42,044 nt of DNA, taken from contig UQPZ01000016.1 of assembly GCA_900543145.1 (NCBI GenBank), positions 1 to 42,044 on the forward strand, written 5' to 3'. This DNA comes from an uncultured Ruminococcus sp. (GTDB lineage: Bacteria; Bacillota; Clostridia; Oscillospirales; Ruminococcaceae). The position numbers and the translations under genes are program-made. The notes below the pieces were generated by a model. The model was not told where the DNA came from and did no database searches. It worked only from the letters and a program-made list of their open reading frames with translations. Shown here piece after piece: positions 1 to 7,552 of the stretch. Each line of letters starts with the position of its first letter. Position 1 is the first letter of the stretch.

Positions 1-73
1 TTTGTGCAATTATATAACCTTTAACTACATTGTTGTCAGAAAAATTCCTGATTATGCAACAAAACCATCTTTG

Positions 74-598
74 TCAGGTGATTTTCTGCTCAATTTCTTC
101 ACGAGCTTTTTTTAGGTAATATGATACCGTACGCCTTGAAACACCCATTACGTCAGATATCTCGTCTATAGACATATTATAGTATATCTTATAGGTCAGT
201 GCTGATTTATATCTCTCGTCAAGTGTCTTTACCGCTCTTATAAGTTCATTCAGATCCGCCTGCTCAAAAAAGTCAACCGAAGGTTCTTCCTCAGACATAA
301 GACTTTCAATAGGAGTATTATATTTGGTGTTTTTTTCTCTCCTTACAACATTCAGAGCTGAATTTTTGACCGCTCTTATAAGATAAGGAATTTTATCCTC
401 CTCATCAAGACTGCTGAACTTGGAAAACGTTTTTGCTACACCAAGAAAGGCGTCTGCAACAGCGTCCTCAGCAAGCACTTCACTTTTGCAGATATTGTAG
501 GCGATCGTAAACATCTTTCCGCAGTTTTCTTCATATAAAAACTCAAACGCTCTTTTATCATCTTCTCTGTCAATCAGGACAAGGTATGATCCCAGCAT
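74..598 (-). CDS. RNA polymerase sigma-70 family factor (ECF-like)
   Basis: A 174-residue alternative sigma factor. An N-terminal region-2-like helix block (about residues 20-60, acidic AEDAVADAF segment) would bind core polymerase and the -10 element. A C-terminal region 4 (about 115-170) has the helix-turn-helix SIDEISDVMGVSRRTVSYYL for -35 recognition. The length and the absence of regions 1 and 3 fit the ECF group. The ATG follows AGGAGGAAAAA. A TTGACA-17-TAAAAT promoter lies upstream. Any co-transcribed anti-sigma gene would lie beyond the left edge; the 73 bases available show no convincing start. The target regulon cannot be read from the sequence. Confidence 0.85.
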   Translation of the reverse strand: MLGSYLVLIDREDDKRAFEFLYEENCGKMFTIAYNICKSEVLAEDAVADAFLGVAKTFSKFSSLDEEDKIPYLIRAVKNSALNVVRREKNTKYNTPIESLMSEEEPSVDFFEQADLNELIRAVKTLDERYKSALTYKIYYNMSIDEISDVMGVSRRTVSYYLKKAREEIEQKIT

Positions 599-653
599 TT
601 TTTCCTCCTGCTTATATTATTACATATGACCTTCAATATCTGACACAATTAAT

Positions 654-682
654 ATTTTACCACAAGCCTCGGTCTATGTCAA
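654..682 (-). promoter_or_regulatory. Promoter of the sigma-factor gene
   Basis: On the minus strand, TTGACA (677-682), a 17-bp spacer and TAAAAT (654-659) form a near-consensus housekeeping promoter about 55 bases upstream of the start codon. Confidence 0.7.
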
Positions 683-721
683 GCAAAAGCTTTGATAATC
701 CCTTTATTTACGCATCTGAGT

Positions 722-755
722 AAAAAACGGACCCGCTTTATTTAAAGCGGATCCG
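722..755 (-). terminator. Terminator of the BceAB-type operon
   Basis: Minus-strand hairpin with arms CGGATCCGCTTTA and AAAGCGGGTCCG followed by six T, directly after the permease stop codon. Confidence 0.85.
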
Positions 756-770
756 CTTGGATTTCTAAAA

Positions 771-2771
771 TTATCTGCTTACTATTTTATAATATACCTT
801 AGCTGTCAATGAATATATCAATGCATACATAAGCGCAAATACTGCAAAGCAGCCTGCGGTACATATAATATACAGCCTTGTATTATACAAATTAAGAAGA
901 AACAGTATCTTTGAAATTATTGGGAAAGCAAAAACAACGTGTATTCCGGCAGTAATAAGAGGAAGGAAAAATACCGTCAGTATCTGAGAATGGATAGCCT
1001 GCTTCACCTCCGCTCCAGTCATTCCTACCTTCTGCATTATTTCAAATCGCTCCTTGTCCTCATAGCCCTCAGAGATCTGTTTATAGTATATAATAAGTAT
1101 AGTAGCCATTGTAAACAGCGAGCCTAAAAATATTCCAAGGAAAAGCAAACCTCCGTATACTGCGCTGAAGCTTTTCTCCGAACCCGCTTTTCCGTCTACC
1201 ATATAGCTGTAGCTTATTTCCCCGGAATTATAATCTGACAAGGCGTTACTTATATTATCAACCAGCTCCGTCTGCTCAGCTTCGTTTCCGCTGACGTCAG
1301 CGCCGATACAAAGCTTAATTTCAGACGCATTGTCCTTGTATATGCTTTTCTGCTTTTCAAATATATCCGTGACGATATCCATATCCTTTACTATTACAAA
1401 ATGACTGCTGGTTATGTAAGCCGACATTATTCCATCTCCCGGAAAATCGCTTATCAATGACTTTACCCTGAATGTACTGTCAAATACCGTAAGAGTTTTT
1501 TCTTCGTATTTATCCCGGCTGTTTGAATAAACAAATACTTCGTCGTCCTCCAGCGTCTTTTCGCTTCCGGTAAGCTCATTATAATCGGCCAGAGGAATAA
1601 TAAACAGGCTGTTTAGATTATTGAAATCTTCAAGATCGCTCTCATCGACCTCTCTTACCTCAAAAACGCTGCCGTTTCTCAGGGCGCTGAAATTTACATA
1701 TCTATATGAGATCTGCTTTTTGATCGTCAATCCGCTTTTGTCTATCTCCTTGATCGCTGTATCTTCCGTTCTGTTATTTTCGTCTGCATCTGTATATATC
1801 ATTATATCAAACGGATAACGGTGATTTATTATGTCCTCCATTCCTATCTGCATTGAAACTGTGGAGGAGATCATTACAAGAACCATAGTTGACAGAATAC
1901 ATATATTGGCAAGACCCACCGCATTCTGCTTCATTCTGTAGATCATTCCCGAAACGCTTATAAAGTGCCTCGTTTTATAATAGTACCTTTTGTTCTTCCT
2001 CAGAAGCTTTAGGAATACAATGCTTCCGGCTGTAAATACAAGATATGTTCCGATAATAACAAGCACTACCGCCAGAAAGAACAGCATAATTGCAGAAACC
2101 GGGTTCTGTGTTGTGACCGAAAGATAATAACCCCCTCCCAGACAGGCTAAGCCCAGCAATGCTATTATCCATTTTGCTTTCGGCTCTTTTTCTCCGCAGC
2201 TGCGGCTTCTTAGCAGCTCTATCGGCTTGGAGAAATGGATCTGCCTAAGCGAATTAAGGTAAATAAGCAGGAATATCGCAGAAAACAGTGCGACCGCAGA
2301 CAATGCCGCGCGCTTAGAAACATAAAAACCCAGAGCTGCGTCTGCGTCCATTATTCTAAGTATAATAAGATACATTGCCTTATCGAGCAGTATTCCAAGT
2401 CCAAGTCCCAGCGCAAAGCTTATAATAACGATATACACGGTTTCCAGTCCGATAACCTTTGCGATATGCTTCTTTTCCATACCAAGGATACTGTAAAGTC
2501 CAAGCTCCTTTTTTCTCTGCTTCATCAGAAAGCTGTTTGTATAGAACAGAAAAACAACTGCAAATATGCCGACTATCCAGCTTCCGAGAGAAAGGGTAAC
2601 CGCAATGGAATCTGCACCTACAAGACTGCTTATTCCTTCATTGAGCGAAAGAGAACGGATTATATAAAACATAGCGACGGTTAATATACTTGTAAAAATA
2701 TAGGGGATATAAGTTTTTCCGTTCTTTTTTATGTTGCCCGCCGCCAGCTTCGGATAAAACAGCTTATTCAT
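771..2771 (-). CDS. BceB-type ABC transporter permease (FtsX family)
   Basis: A 666-residue membrane permease that should pair with the ATPase encoded just upstream. It has four transmembrane segments in the N-terminal half plus further pairs, FtsX-like blocks, and a large extracytoplasmic domain (roughly residues 310-520) between membrane segments. That is the hallmark of BceB-type peptide-sensing and resistance permeases. The ATG at 2771 overlaps the end of the ATPase gene by 8 bases and matches family length; a longer frame running back into the ATPase gene is not credible. Known family members sense cell-wall-active peptides such as bacitracin or nisin and signal to their BceS kinase. The actual ligand is not evident here. 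Confidence 0.85.
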   Translation of the reverse strand: MNKLFYPKLAAGNIKKNGKTYIPYIFTSILTVAMFYIIRSLSLNEGISSLVGADSIAVTLSLGSWIVGIFAVVFLFYTNSFLMKQRKKELGLYSILGMEKKHIAKVIGLETVYIVIISFALGLGLGILLDKAMYLIILRIMDADAALGFYVSKRAALSAVALFSAIFLLIYLNSLRQIHFSKPIELLRSRSCGEKEPKAKWIIALLGLACLGGGYYLSVTTQNPVSAIMLFFLAVVLVIIGTYLVFTAGSIVFLKLLRKNKRYYYKTRHFISVSGMIYRMKQNAVGLANICILSTMVLVMISSTVSMQIGMEDIINHRYPFDIMIYTDADENNRTEDTAIKEIDKSGLTIKKQISYRYVNFSALRNGSVFEVREVDESDLEDFNNLNSLFIIPLADYNELTGSEKTLEDDEVFVYSNSRDKYEEKTLTVFDSTFRVKSLISDFPGDGIMSAYITSSHFVIVKDMDIVTDIFEKQKSIYKDNASEIKLCIGADVSGNEAEQTELVDNISNALSDYNSGEISYSYMVDGKAGSEKSFSAVYGGLLFLGIFLGSLFTMATILIIYYKQISEGYEDKERFEIMQKVGMTGAEVKQAIHSQILTVFFLPLITAGIHVVFAFPIISKILFLLNLYNTRLYIICTAGCFAVFALMYALIYSLTAKVYYKIVSR

Positions 2772-3531
2772 CACGCTCACCGCCTGTTGAGATAACCGTA
2801 AGAGTATCCGAGATCTTCTGATACATATCCTCGTTTGAACAGGTTCCTCTGTAAAGCTGGTGGAAAACCTGTCCGTCCTTAATAAACAGAACTCTTCCCG
2901 CATGGCTTGCAGCCTTTACGGAATGAGTAACCATAAGTATCGTCTGACCGTCGGCGTTTATTTCCCCGAACAGCTTCAGAAGTCCGTCAGACGCACGGGA
3001 ATCCAAAGCGCCGGTAGGCTCGTCAGCAAGCACCAGCTTCGGATAGGTAATAAGCGCCCTCGCAACGGCGGCTCGCTGCTTCTGACCTCCCGAAACCTCA
3101 TAGGGAAACTTGTTCAGAAGCTCTGTGATCCTAAGCTTTTCGGCAATAGGCGAAAGCCGTATTTTCATCTGAGCATACTTCTCTCCCGCAAGCACCAGCG
3201 GCAGAAAGATATTATCCTGCAAGGTAAAGTTGTCCAGAAGATTGAAATCCTGAAAAACAAAGCCAAGGTTATCTCTTCTAAACGCCGATATTTCACGGTC
3301 GCTGACTGACGTAAGATTTATCCCGTCAAGTATTACCTCACCCGACGTGGGTTTATCAAGCGCCGCAAGAATATTCAGCAGGGTAGTTTTTCCCGAGCCG
3401 GACTCGCCCATTATCGCTACATATTCTCCCTCCTCCGCAGAAAAGGAAACGTCTGAAAGAGCGGTAACCTGATTGCCGCCGAAACGTGTGGTATAAATTT
3501 TTTTAAGGCTTCTTACCTCAAGTATTGACAT
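2764..3531 (-). CDS. BceA-type ABC transporter ATP-binding protein
   Basis: A 255-residue ATPase of the MacB/LolD/BceA branch. The Walker A motif GESGSGKTT is near residue 43, followed by a Q-loop FVFQDFNLL, the signature VSGGQKQR and Walker B LVLADEPTGALD, with a switch histidine in MVTHS. The ATG is preceded by AGGAGG at about 8 nt. It is translationally coupled to the permease gene and lies downstream of the kinase gene, behind its own promoter and repeat region. It should power the neighbouring permease in cell-envelope peptide resistance. Confidence 0.9.
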   Translation of the reverse strand: MSILEVRSLKKIYTTRFGGNQVTALSDVSFSAEEGEYVAIMGESGSGKTTLLNILAALDKPTSGEVILDGINLTSVSDREISAFRRDNLGFVFQDFNLLDNFTLQDNIFLPLVLAGEKYAQMKIRLSPIAEKLRITELLNKFPYEVSGGQKQRAAVARALITYPKLVLADEPTGALDSRASDGLLKLFGEINADGQTILMVTHSVKAASHAGRVLFIKDGQVFHQLYRGTCSNEDMYQKISDTLTVISTGGERDE

Positions 3532-3564
3532 TTTAGCTGCCTCCTATTTTTTTATTACAGCTTA

Positions 3565-3639
3565 ATTATAACTTGTACCGCATAATATTAAAATCTATCC
3601 GTCTTACATTTCAGCCTGTCTGTCTTACATTTTTGTAAG
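3565..3639 (-). promoter_or_regulatory. bceAB-type promoter with likely BceR operator
   Basis: On the minus strand a TATAAT -10 (3565-3570) has a poor -35, TTTTAA (3588-3593). Just upstream are two ATGTAAGAC direct repeats (3601-3609 and 3622-3630, 21 bp apart) and an inverted pair CTTACA-N4-TGTAAG (3624-3639). A weak -35 next to repeats spaced two helical turns is typical of an activator-dependent promoter. The response regulator encoded upstream is the obvious candidate; that link is inferred. Confidence 0.65.
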
Positions 3640-3641
3640 GT

Positions 3642-4637
3642 CTATTCAATTTCAAGTCTGCTCCTGTTCACGTCAATGTAAACCCTCGTACCCGTTCCGA
3701 TCTCTGATTCGGCATAGATCCTGTGATTCAGCTTTTCCGCCGCCTTCCTGCAAAGATACAGTCCCAGTCCTGTGGCTTTTTTATCCGCCCTTCCGTTATA
3801 ACCCGTATAGCCCTTTTCAAATATTCTCGGAAGGTCCTCCGGTGCAATACCTATTCCGGTATCCGAAATACACAGAATATTATTCTCTGCCGAAACCGTT
3901 ACTTTTCCCTTATCGGTATACTTAACTGCATTTGAAAGAACCTGTTCTATTATAAATCCCAGCCATTTTTCGTCTGTAAGCGCCACGGCTTGTGTACCGC
4001 TGTATTCAAGCCTTATTTTCTTTCCGATAAACTGCGCTGCGTATTTTCTTACAGCCTGCTTTATTATATCGTCCAGCCTATAGGTTTTCAGCACAAGGTC
4101 ATTGGATGAGCTGTCAAGGCGCAAATAGCATAAAACCATTTCAGCGTACTGCTCTATCCTGAACAGCTGTGATAAAAGCTCCTTGTTTTCCGGCTTATCC
4201 TCCTGCTGCAATATCATTCTCATAACGGCTATAGGAGTTTTTATCTGATGTATCCAAGCGGTATAAAAATCAACGCTCTCTGCTCGCTTTGTTTCCAGCT
4301 CGGTAAGCCTCTCGTTGCAGGAAAGCATAACTGAGCTTATTATTTCCCTATAGTCGCTCTCGATAAGAGATCTGCTTTCCGGCAGACTGTCTGCAAGAAG
4401 AACGGCATTTTTTCTTATAATTACAAGCTCTTTGTGCCTGCGCATATGCCTTATAAAGCATACTGTAAAAACTATAGAACCGATCGTCAAGCAAAGTCCG
4501 GAAGCGTAGATCACCGCCTCGGCTTCAAGCTCATAAAGCGAAAGCACTCCTGCAAAAACCGCCGCAAATACTATAAAAGAAGCTGTAACGGCAATATGCT
4601 CGCCAAGATATTTTATCAGTATTTTTAATGTGTTCAT
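3642..4637 (-). CDS. BceS-type intramembrane-sensing histidine kinase
   Basis: A 331-residue kinase with two transmembrane helices (about 12-32 and 42-62) separated by only a few residues. It has no extracellular sensor domain, as in BceS-type kinases that receive the signal through their ABC permease. The dimerisation/phosphoacceptor motif WIHQIKTP places the histidine at residue 130. N-box NAVKYT, G1 DTGIGI, F-box and G2 ATGLGLYLC motifs follow. The ATG lies 13 nt after AGGAGG. It sits between the response regulator gene and the transporter genes. Confidence 0.88.
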   Translation of the reverse strand: MNTLKILIKYLGEHIAVTASFIVFAAVFAGVLSLYELEAEAVIYASGLCLTIGSIVFTVCFIRHMRRHKELVIIRKNAVLLADSLPESRSLIESDYREIISSVMLSCNERLTELETKRAESVDFYTAWIHQIKTPIAVMRMILQQEDKPENKELLSQLFRIEQYAEMVLCYLRLDSSSNDLVLKTYRLDDIIKQAVRKYAAQFIGKKIRLEYSGTQAVALTDEKWLGFIIEQVLSNAVKYTDKGKVTVSAENNILCISDTGIGIAPEDLPRIFEKGYTGYNGRADKKATGLGLYLCRKAAEKLNHRIYAESEIGTGTRVYIDVNRSRLEIE

Positions 4638-4688
4638 ATTTCAGTCCGTCCTCCTCTCAGGGCATTTCTGCAAATAATAAGCATATAT

Positions 4689-5360
4689 TCATTCAATTAT
4701 ATATCCGCTGCCCGCCTTAGTCTTTATAAAATCCTTCAGCCCCGCCGCTTCCAGCTTTCTTCTCAGCCTTGTAATATTTACGGTAAGAGTATTTTCCTCA
4801 ACATACGAATCGTTTTCCCACAGCCTTATCATAAGAGTATCACGGCTTACGACCTTGCCCCTGTTTTCCATAAGCGTCTGCATTATTCTGAAATCATTAC
4901 GGGTAAGCTCTATCTTATTTCCGCCGTAAAACAGAGTTGCGTCGTTAAGATTCAGAACCGCGCCCTTATGCTCGTAAACAGGAATTTTTCCGGCAACATC
5001 ATAGGTTCTTCTCAGAACCGCCTGTAACTTTGCTATAAGCACATTTATATCAAAAGGCTTGGCTATAAAGTCGTCCCCTCCCATATTCATAGCCATTACT
5101 ATATTCATATTATCAGAAGCCGAGGAAATAAATACAACCGGAACATTTGAAATTTTCCTTATCTCCGTACACCAGTGATAGCCGTTAAAAAACGGAAGCA
5201 TAATATCCATCAGTACAAGATGAGGATCACAGGCAGCAAAATCGGCTGTAATGTTCTGAAATTTCTCCGCTCGCTTCACCTCGAAACCCCACTGCTTCAG
5301 CTGCTTCTCAACTGCCGCTGCCATTGCCGGATCGTCCTCTACAAGAAATATCCTATACAT
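4689..5360 (-). CDS. BceR-type response regulator (OmpR family)
   Basis: A 223-residue regulator. The receiver domain has the acidic pair EDD near residue 8, phosphoacceptor D52 (LVLMDIMLP) and K101 (AKPFD). The C-terminal winged helix (about 130-220) ends RLRRKLEAAG...GSGYIIE. The start at 5360 has AGGAGG 11 nt upstream; a longer in-frame extension looks non-coding. It is first in the order regulator-kinase-ATPase-permease. It likely activates the repeat-bearing promoter at 3565-3639. Confidence 0.9.
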   Translation of the reverse strand: MYRIFLVEDDPAMAAAVEKQLKQWGFEVKRAEKFQNITADFAACDPHLVLMDIMLPFFNGYHWCTEIRKISNVPVVFISSASDNMNIVMAMNMGGDDFIAKPFDINVLIAKLQAVLRRTYDVAGKIPVYEHKGAVLNLNDATLFYGGNKIELTRNDFRIMQTLMENRGKVVSRDTLMIRLWENDSYVEENTLTVNITRLRRKLEAAGLKDFIKTKAGSGYIIE

Positions 5361-5392
5361 AAGCGTAAACCTCCTGCTAAGATCTTTTATAC

Positions 5393-5421
5393 AGTTTAAC
5401 ATACCCTGAGCCGTATTACAA
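5393..5421 (-). promoter_or_regulatory. Candidate promoter of the response regulator gene
   Basis: Minus-strand TTGTAA (5416-5421), 17-bp spacer, TAAACT (5393-5398), ending about 30 bases before the start codon. Confidence 0.45.
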
Positions 5422-5586
5422 GCGCAGTAAAACAAAAAATAAGCTGTGCTTCGGTAACCCCATAAAAAATCGGACAAACGCAGACCTCTCCAAGTCAAAC
5501 TGCACCGCCGCGCTGTTTTAACAAAAAGAAATTCTGCGTCCGTCCGAATTGCCGATAAACCCTATTTCAAAGCTATCCAATCGATC

Positions 5587-6429
5587 TTACCTTTGAGCTG
5601 CATTGCTTATCTCTTTAAGCTCCCTGCCCTCTTTAAGCAGGCTATGAAGCCTATCGTGATCCTCGTTTTCTATAGCGCTTCGGTAGTCCTCAAGGCACTT
5701 TATTATATGTGATATTTCACTGACCAGAGGTTTTTTGTTCATCATAAAAAGCGTAGTCCACATATCCTCGTTAAGCTTTGCTACCCGTGTAAGATCCTTG
5801 AAGCTGCCTGCCGAAAAACCAGCCTGCTTCATGAGGCTGGGACTTTTGACATAGGCGCTCGATACGATATGAGCAAGCTGCGATGTAAAAGCTATTACCT
5901 CGTCATGCTCATCAGGGGACGCTACAACGCATTTTGCAAAGCCGATATTATATGCAAGCTTTGAGATTTCCTTTACCGCAGACATAGGCGTATTGTCGGT
6001 AGGCGTCATAATAAAGCTTGCCTTTTCAAAAAGATTGTCCACAGAATACGCAAAACCCGAAAATTCCCGTCCCGCCATAGGATGACAGCCGAGAAAACGA
6101 ACTCCCTCATCAGCAAGAAGCTTTTCTGAAGCAGTCACTATCTCTCCCTTTACGCCGCAGGTATCTATAACTATTCCGCCCTTTTTGAAACGTTTTTTGT
6201 TCTCCCTTATAAAATCTATAGTCTGCTGAGGATACAGGCATATTACGGCTACGTCGCACCTGTCCAATCCGTCAACGGAAATTTCACCGTCAATAGCCTC
6301 CTGCGACAGCGCCGCGGCTACAGTAGTTTTGTTTATATCGATCCCGAAACAGATATAGTCTGTATTTTTCTTTATCGCTTTCGCAAGCGAACCTCCGATA
6401 AGTCCGAGTCCAACTATTCCGATCTTCAT
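5587..6429 (-). CDS. tyrA: Prephenate dehydrogenase (TyrA)
   Basis: A 280-residue NAD(P)-dependent dehydrogenase that should convert prephenate to 4-hydroxyphenylpyruvate in tyrosine synthesis. The Rossmann motif GLGLIGGSLAKAI is at residues 7-19. The family motif GCHPMAGRE (near 118) and the helical C-terminal dimerisation domain with the FSAGSFKDLTRVA segment follow. It has no ACT or chorismate mutase domain. The ATG follows AGAGGCG. Its neighbours are unrelated, so it appears monocistronic, driven by a consensus promoter at 6473-6501. Confidence 0.92.
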   Translation of the reverse strand: MKIGIVGLGLIGGSLAKAIKKNTDYICFGIDINKTTVAAALSQEAIDGEISVDGLDRCDVAVICLYPQQTIDFIRENKKRFKKGGIVIDTCGVKGEIVTASEKLLADEGVRFLGCHPMAGREFSGFAYSVDNLFEKASFIMTPTDNTPMSAVKEISKLAYNIGFAKCVVASPDEHDEVIAFTSQLAHIVSSAYVKSPSLMKQAGFSAGSFKDLTRVAKLNEDMWTTLFMMNKKPLVSEISHIIKCLEDYRSAIENEDHDRLHSLLKEGRELKEISNAAQR

Positions 6430-6472
6430 AGAAACGCCTCTGCTTTAATGCTTTTGTGCTTTTATCTATTAA

Positions 6473-6501
6473 ATTATATCATTATATTCTAAGTTTGTCA
6501 A
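6473..6501 (-). promoter_or_regulatory. Consensus promoter of tyrA
   Basis: Minus-strand TTGACA (6496-6501), exactly 17 bp, TATAAT (6473-6478): a perfect housekeeping promoter about 45 bases from the start codon. Confidence 0.85.
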
Positions 6502-6600
6502 GGCGCTGATAAAAATTATTTTATCGCAGTTTTTCCATAAGGCTTCCTTTTATTGCCGGAATATAGCCGAACCTGCAAGGGCAAACTATTTACAAACCAT

Positions 6601-6621
6601 AAAGCTTAAAATCAGCTTTAT
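6601..6621. repeat. Dyad upstream of the 104-residue orphan gene
   Basis: Seven-bp arms TAAAGCT and AGCTTTA around a 7-base centre, immediately before a TATAAT at 6622-6627. It could be an operator; no partner is evident. Confidence 0.35.
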
Positions 6622-6654
6622 TATAATTCCATATTAAACAGAAATAATACAGTG

Positions 6655-6698
6655 AAAGGAGATATGCTTCCGATCGGAGAAGCATGGTGAACGATATG
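6655..6698 (+). promoter_or_regulatory. SD-hairpin-start leader of the 104-residue gene
   Basis: AGGAG at 6657-6661 is 34 nt from ATG 6696. Between them is a hairpin (ATGCTTC 64-70, GAAGCAT 79-85). Looping it out leaves 12 nt. The alternative ATG 6684 lies in the hairpin's 3' arm, and an 8-codon frame starts at 6664. Confidence 0.65.
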
Positions 6699-7010
6699 TC
6701 AAAGCAAGGAATGAAGCGTCCTGAAATAACCGATATACCACCTAAGAAAAGACCTCCCGAGGTACCGGAGATCCAAGGAAAAGCAAAGCATGGAAAAATC
6801 CGCGCCAACCCTATTATTGCCGGTACAGAGCCTCCCTCTCTGAAGGTCTTTCATACTCAGCCGTTTTCCAAAGGAAATGCCGCAAATTACGATGTGATCA
6901 CAGGTGAGATAGATAAGCCTATATCCGAAGTATACGCCGTTATCGACAACGATCTTGCAAGAGATAATCTTGAAAACGATATTCCCGACGCCGATCTTCA
7001 GGATCTCTGA
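6696..7010 (+). CDS. Orphan small protein, proline-rich N-terminus
   Basis: A 104-residue protein that I do not recognise. The first third is basic and proline-rich (PEITDIPPKKRPPEVPEIQ); the last quarter is acidic and ends IPDADLQDL. It has no signal peptide, membrane segment or cysteine, so it is probably cytosolic and partly disordered. I chose ATG 6696 because an AGGAG-hairpin leader points to it. ATG 6684, with GGAG just upstream inside the hairpin, would add four residues. A strong terminator follows. The gene converges on the phase-switch target gene. Confidence 0.6.
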   Translation: MSKQGMKRPEITDIPPKKRPPEVPEIQGKAKHGKIRANPIIAGTEPPSLKVFHTQPFSKGNAANYDVITGEIDKPISEVYAVIDNDLARDNLENDIPDADLQDL

Positions 7011-7027
7011 ATACTTTACAGTACCGT

Positions 7028-7069
7028 AAAGACTGCCCCTGTATGAAAGCAGCATAGGCAGTCTTTTTA
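7028..7069 (+). terminator. Terminator of the 104-residue orphan gene
   Basis: Ten-bp stem AAAGACTGCC / GGCAGTCTTT followed by a short T tract, 18 bases after the stop codon. Confidence 0.8.
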
Positions 7070-7074
7070 TATGC

Positions 7075-7275
7075 TTATTTTTCTGCAAATTTAAAAAGGG
7101 ATATTATCCGCATAAGCTTTTTAAGTACGCTGCCGGTATCCCATGACTTTTCACAGCCGTGCTTATTTATCTCTGAACCTGATAAGCTTATCCCTGTTAT
7201 TTTTCCGAAGCTGAGCTTGATCTCCTCTTGAAAAATAAGGTTTATGACTGTACAACCTTTCCCAGGATCATGCAT
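7075..7275 (-). CDS. Orphan 66-residue protein, likely target of an invertible promoter
   Basis: A small protein that I do not recognise. It begins MHDPGKGCTVINLIFQEEIK and has two cysteines (residues 8 and 41) and a basic, hydrophobic C-terminal helix (LKKLMRIISLFKFAEK) that could lie on a membrane or bind a partner. It is supported as a gene by AGGAGG 9 nt before the ATG. No working promoter is visible upstream in the present DNA arrangement. Inversion of the adjacent segment would place a consensus promoter 110-120 bases upstream. No further gene follows on this strand, so it is the only coding target of the switch. Confidence 0.6.
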   Translation of the reverse strand: MHDPGKGCTVINLIFQEEIKLSFGKITGISLSGSEINKHGCEKSWDTGSVLKKLMRIISLFKFAEK

Positions 7276-7346
7276 TATTATCTTCCTCCTCTGTTATTAA
7301 TCTTGCGCAGCGTTCAATGCGCTCTGCTTATATAATTATAATGCGT

Positions 7347-7373
7347 TCTGATAAGTCCACCTTACTTATCAGA
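7347..7373. repeat. Hairpin in the leader of the 66-residue gene
   Basis: Arms CTGATAAGT and ACTTATCAG (9 bp, perfect, 7-base loop) would lie in the 5' untranslated RNA made from the inverted promoter. There is no T tract, so it is not an obvious terminator. Confidence 0.5.
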
Positions 7374-7392
7374 GCTGTTAGACCATAGTCAC

Positions 7393-7544
7393 ATTATACA
7401 ACATTATATTGCATTTTTGTATTGAAAACCCAGAAATATACCCGTAAAAGCCGGATCATCTCACAGCCTTGACGGGTATATTGACAATTTATCTGATTTT
7501 ATCTGCAAAAAGGGGTTGACAAACGCAATTTAATGTTGTATTAT
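7393..7544. promoter_or_regulatory. Invertible promoter segment with 19-bp recombination sites
   Basis: Two inverted sites, ATACAACATTATATTGCAT (7396-7414) and the reverse complement of ATACAACATTAAATTGCGT (7523-7541), match at 17 of 19 positions. Each is an imperfect palindrome of 7-bp half-sites around 5 bp, as expected for tyrosine recombinase core sites. At present TTGACA (7516-7521), 17 bp and TATTAT (7539-7544) point right, antisense into the recombinase gene. Leftward, a TATAAT (7393-7398) lacks a -35. Inversion would join TTGACA to that TATAAT with exactly 17 bp. An 11-bp dyad (7435-7445 / 7472-7482) lies inside. Recombination itself is inferred. Confidence 0.75.
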
Positions 7545-7552
7545 CTTGCATT

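Noticed and set aside
1..73. Anti-sigma factor gene downstream of the sigma factor
   Set aside because: An ATG after the sigma stop reads only ten codons before a stop, and other frames are closed; nothing can be claimed before the window edge.
2235..2684. Plus-strand frame of 149 codons opposite the BceB-type gene
   Set aside because: It lies wholly antisense to a well-supported permease, with no ribosome binding site or recognisable protein features.
6664..6690. Eight-codon upstream reading frame before the 104-residue gene
   Set aside because: Although it has a ribosome binding site, its start codon lies in the hairpin arm. The same geometry recurs in other leaders where it is better explained as SD-hairpin-start structure.
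7415..7522. Recombinase terminator inside the invertible segment
   Set aside because: The 11-bp dyad at 7435-7482 has a 26-base loop and no proper T tract on either strand, so termination is not supported.
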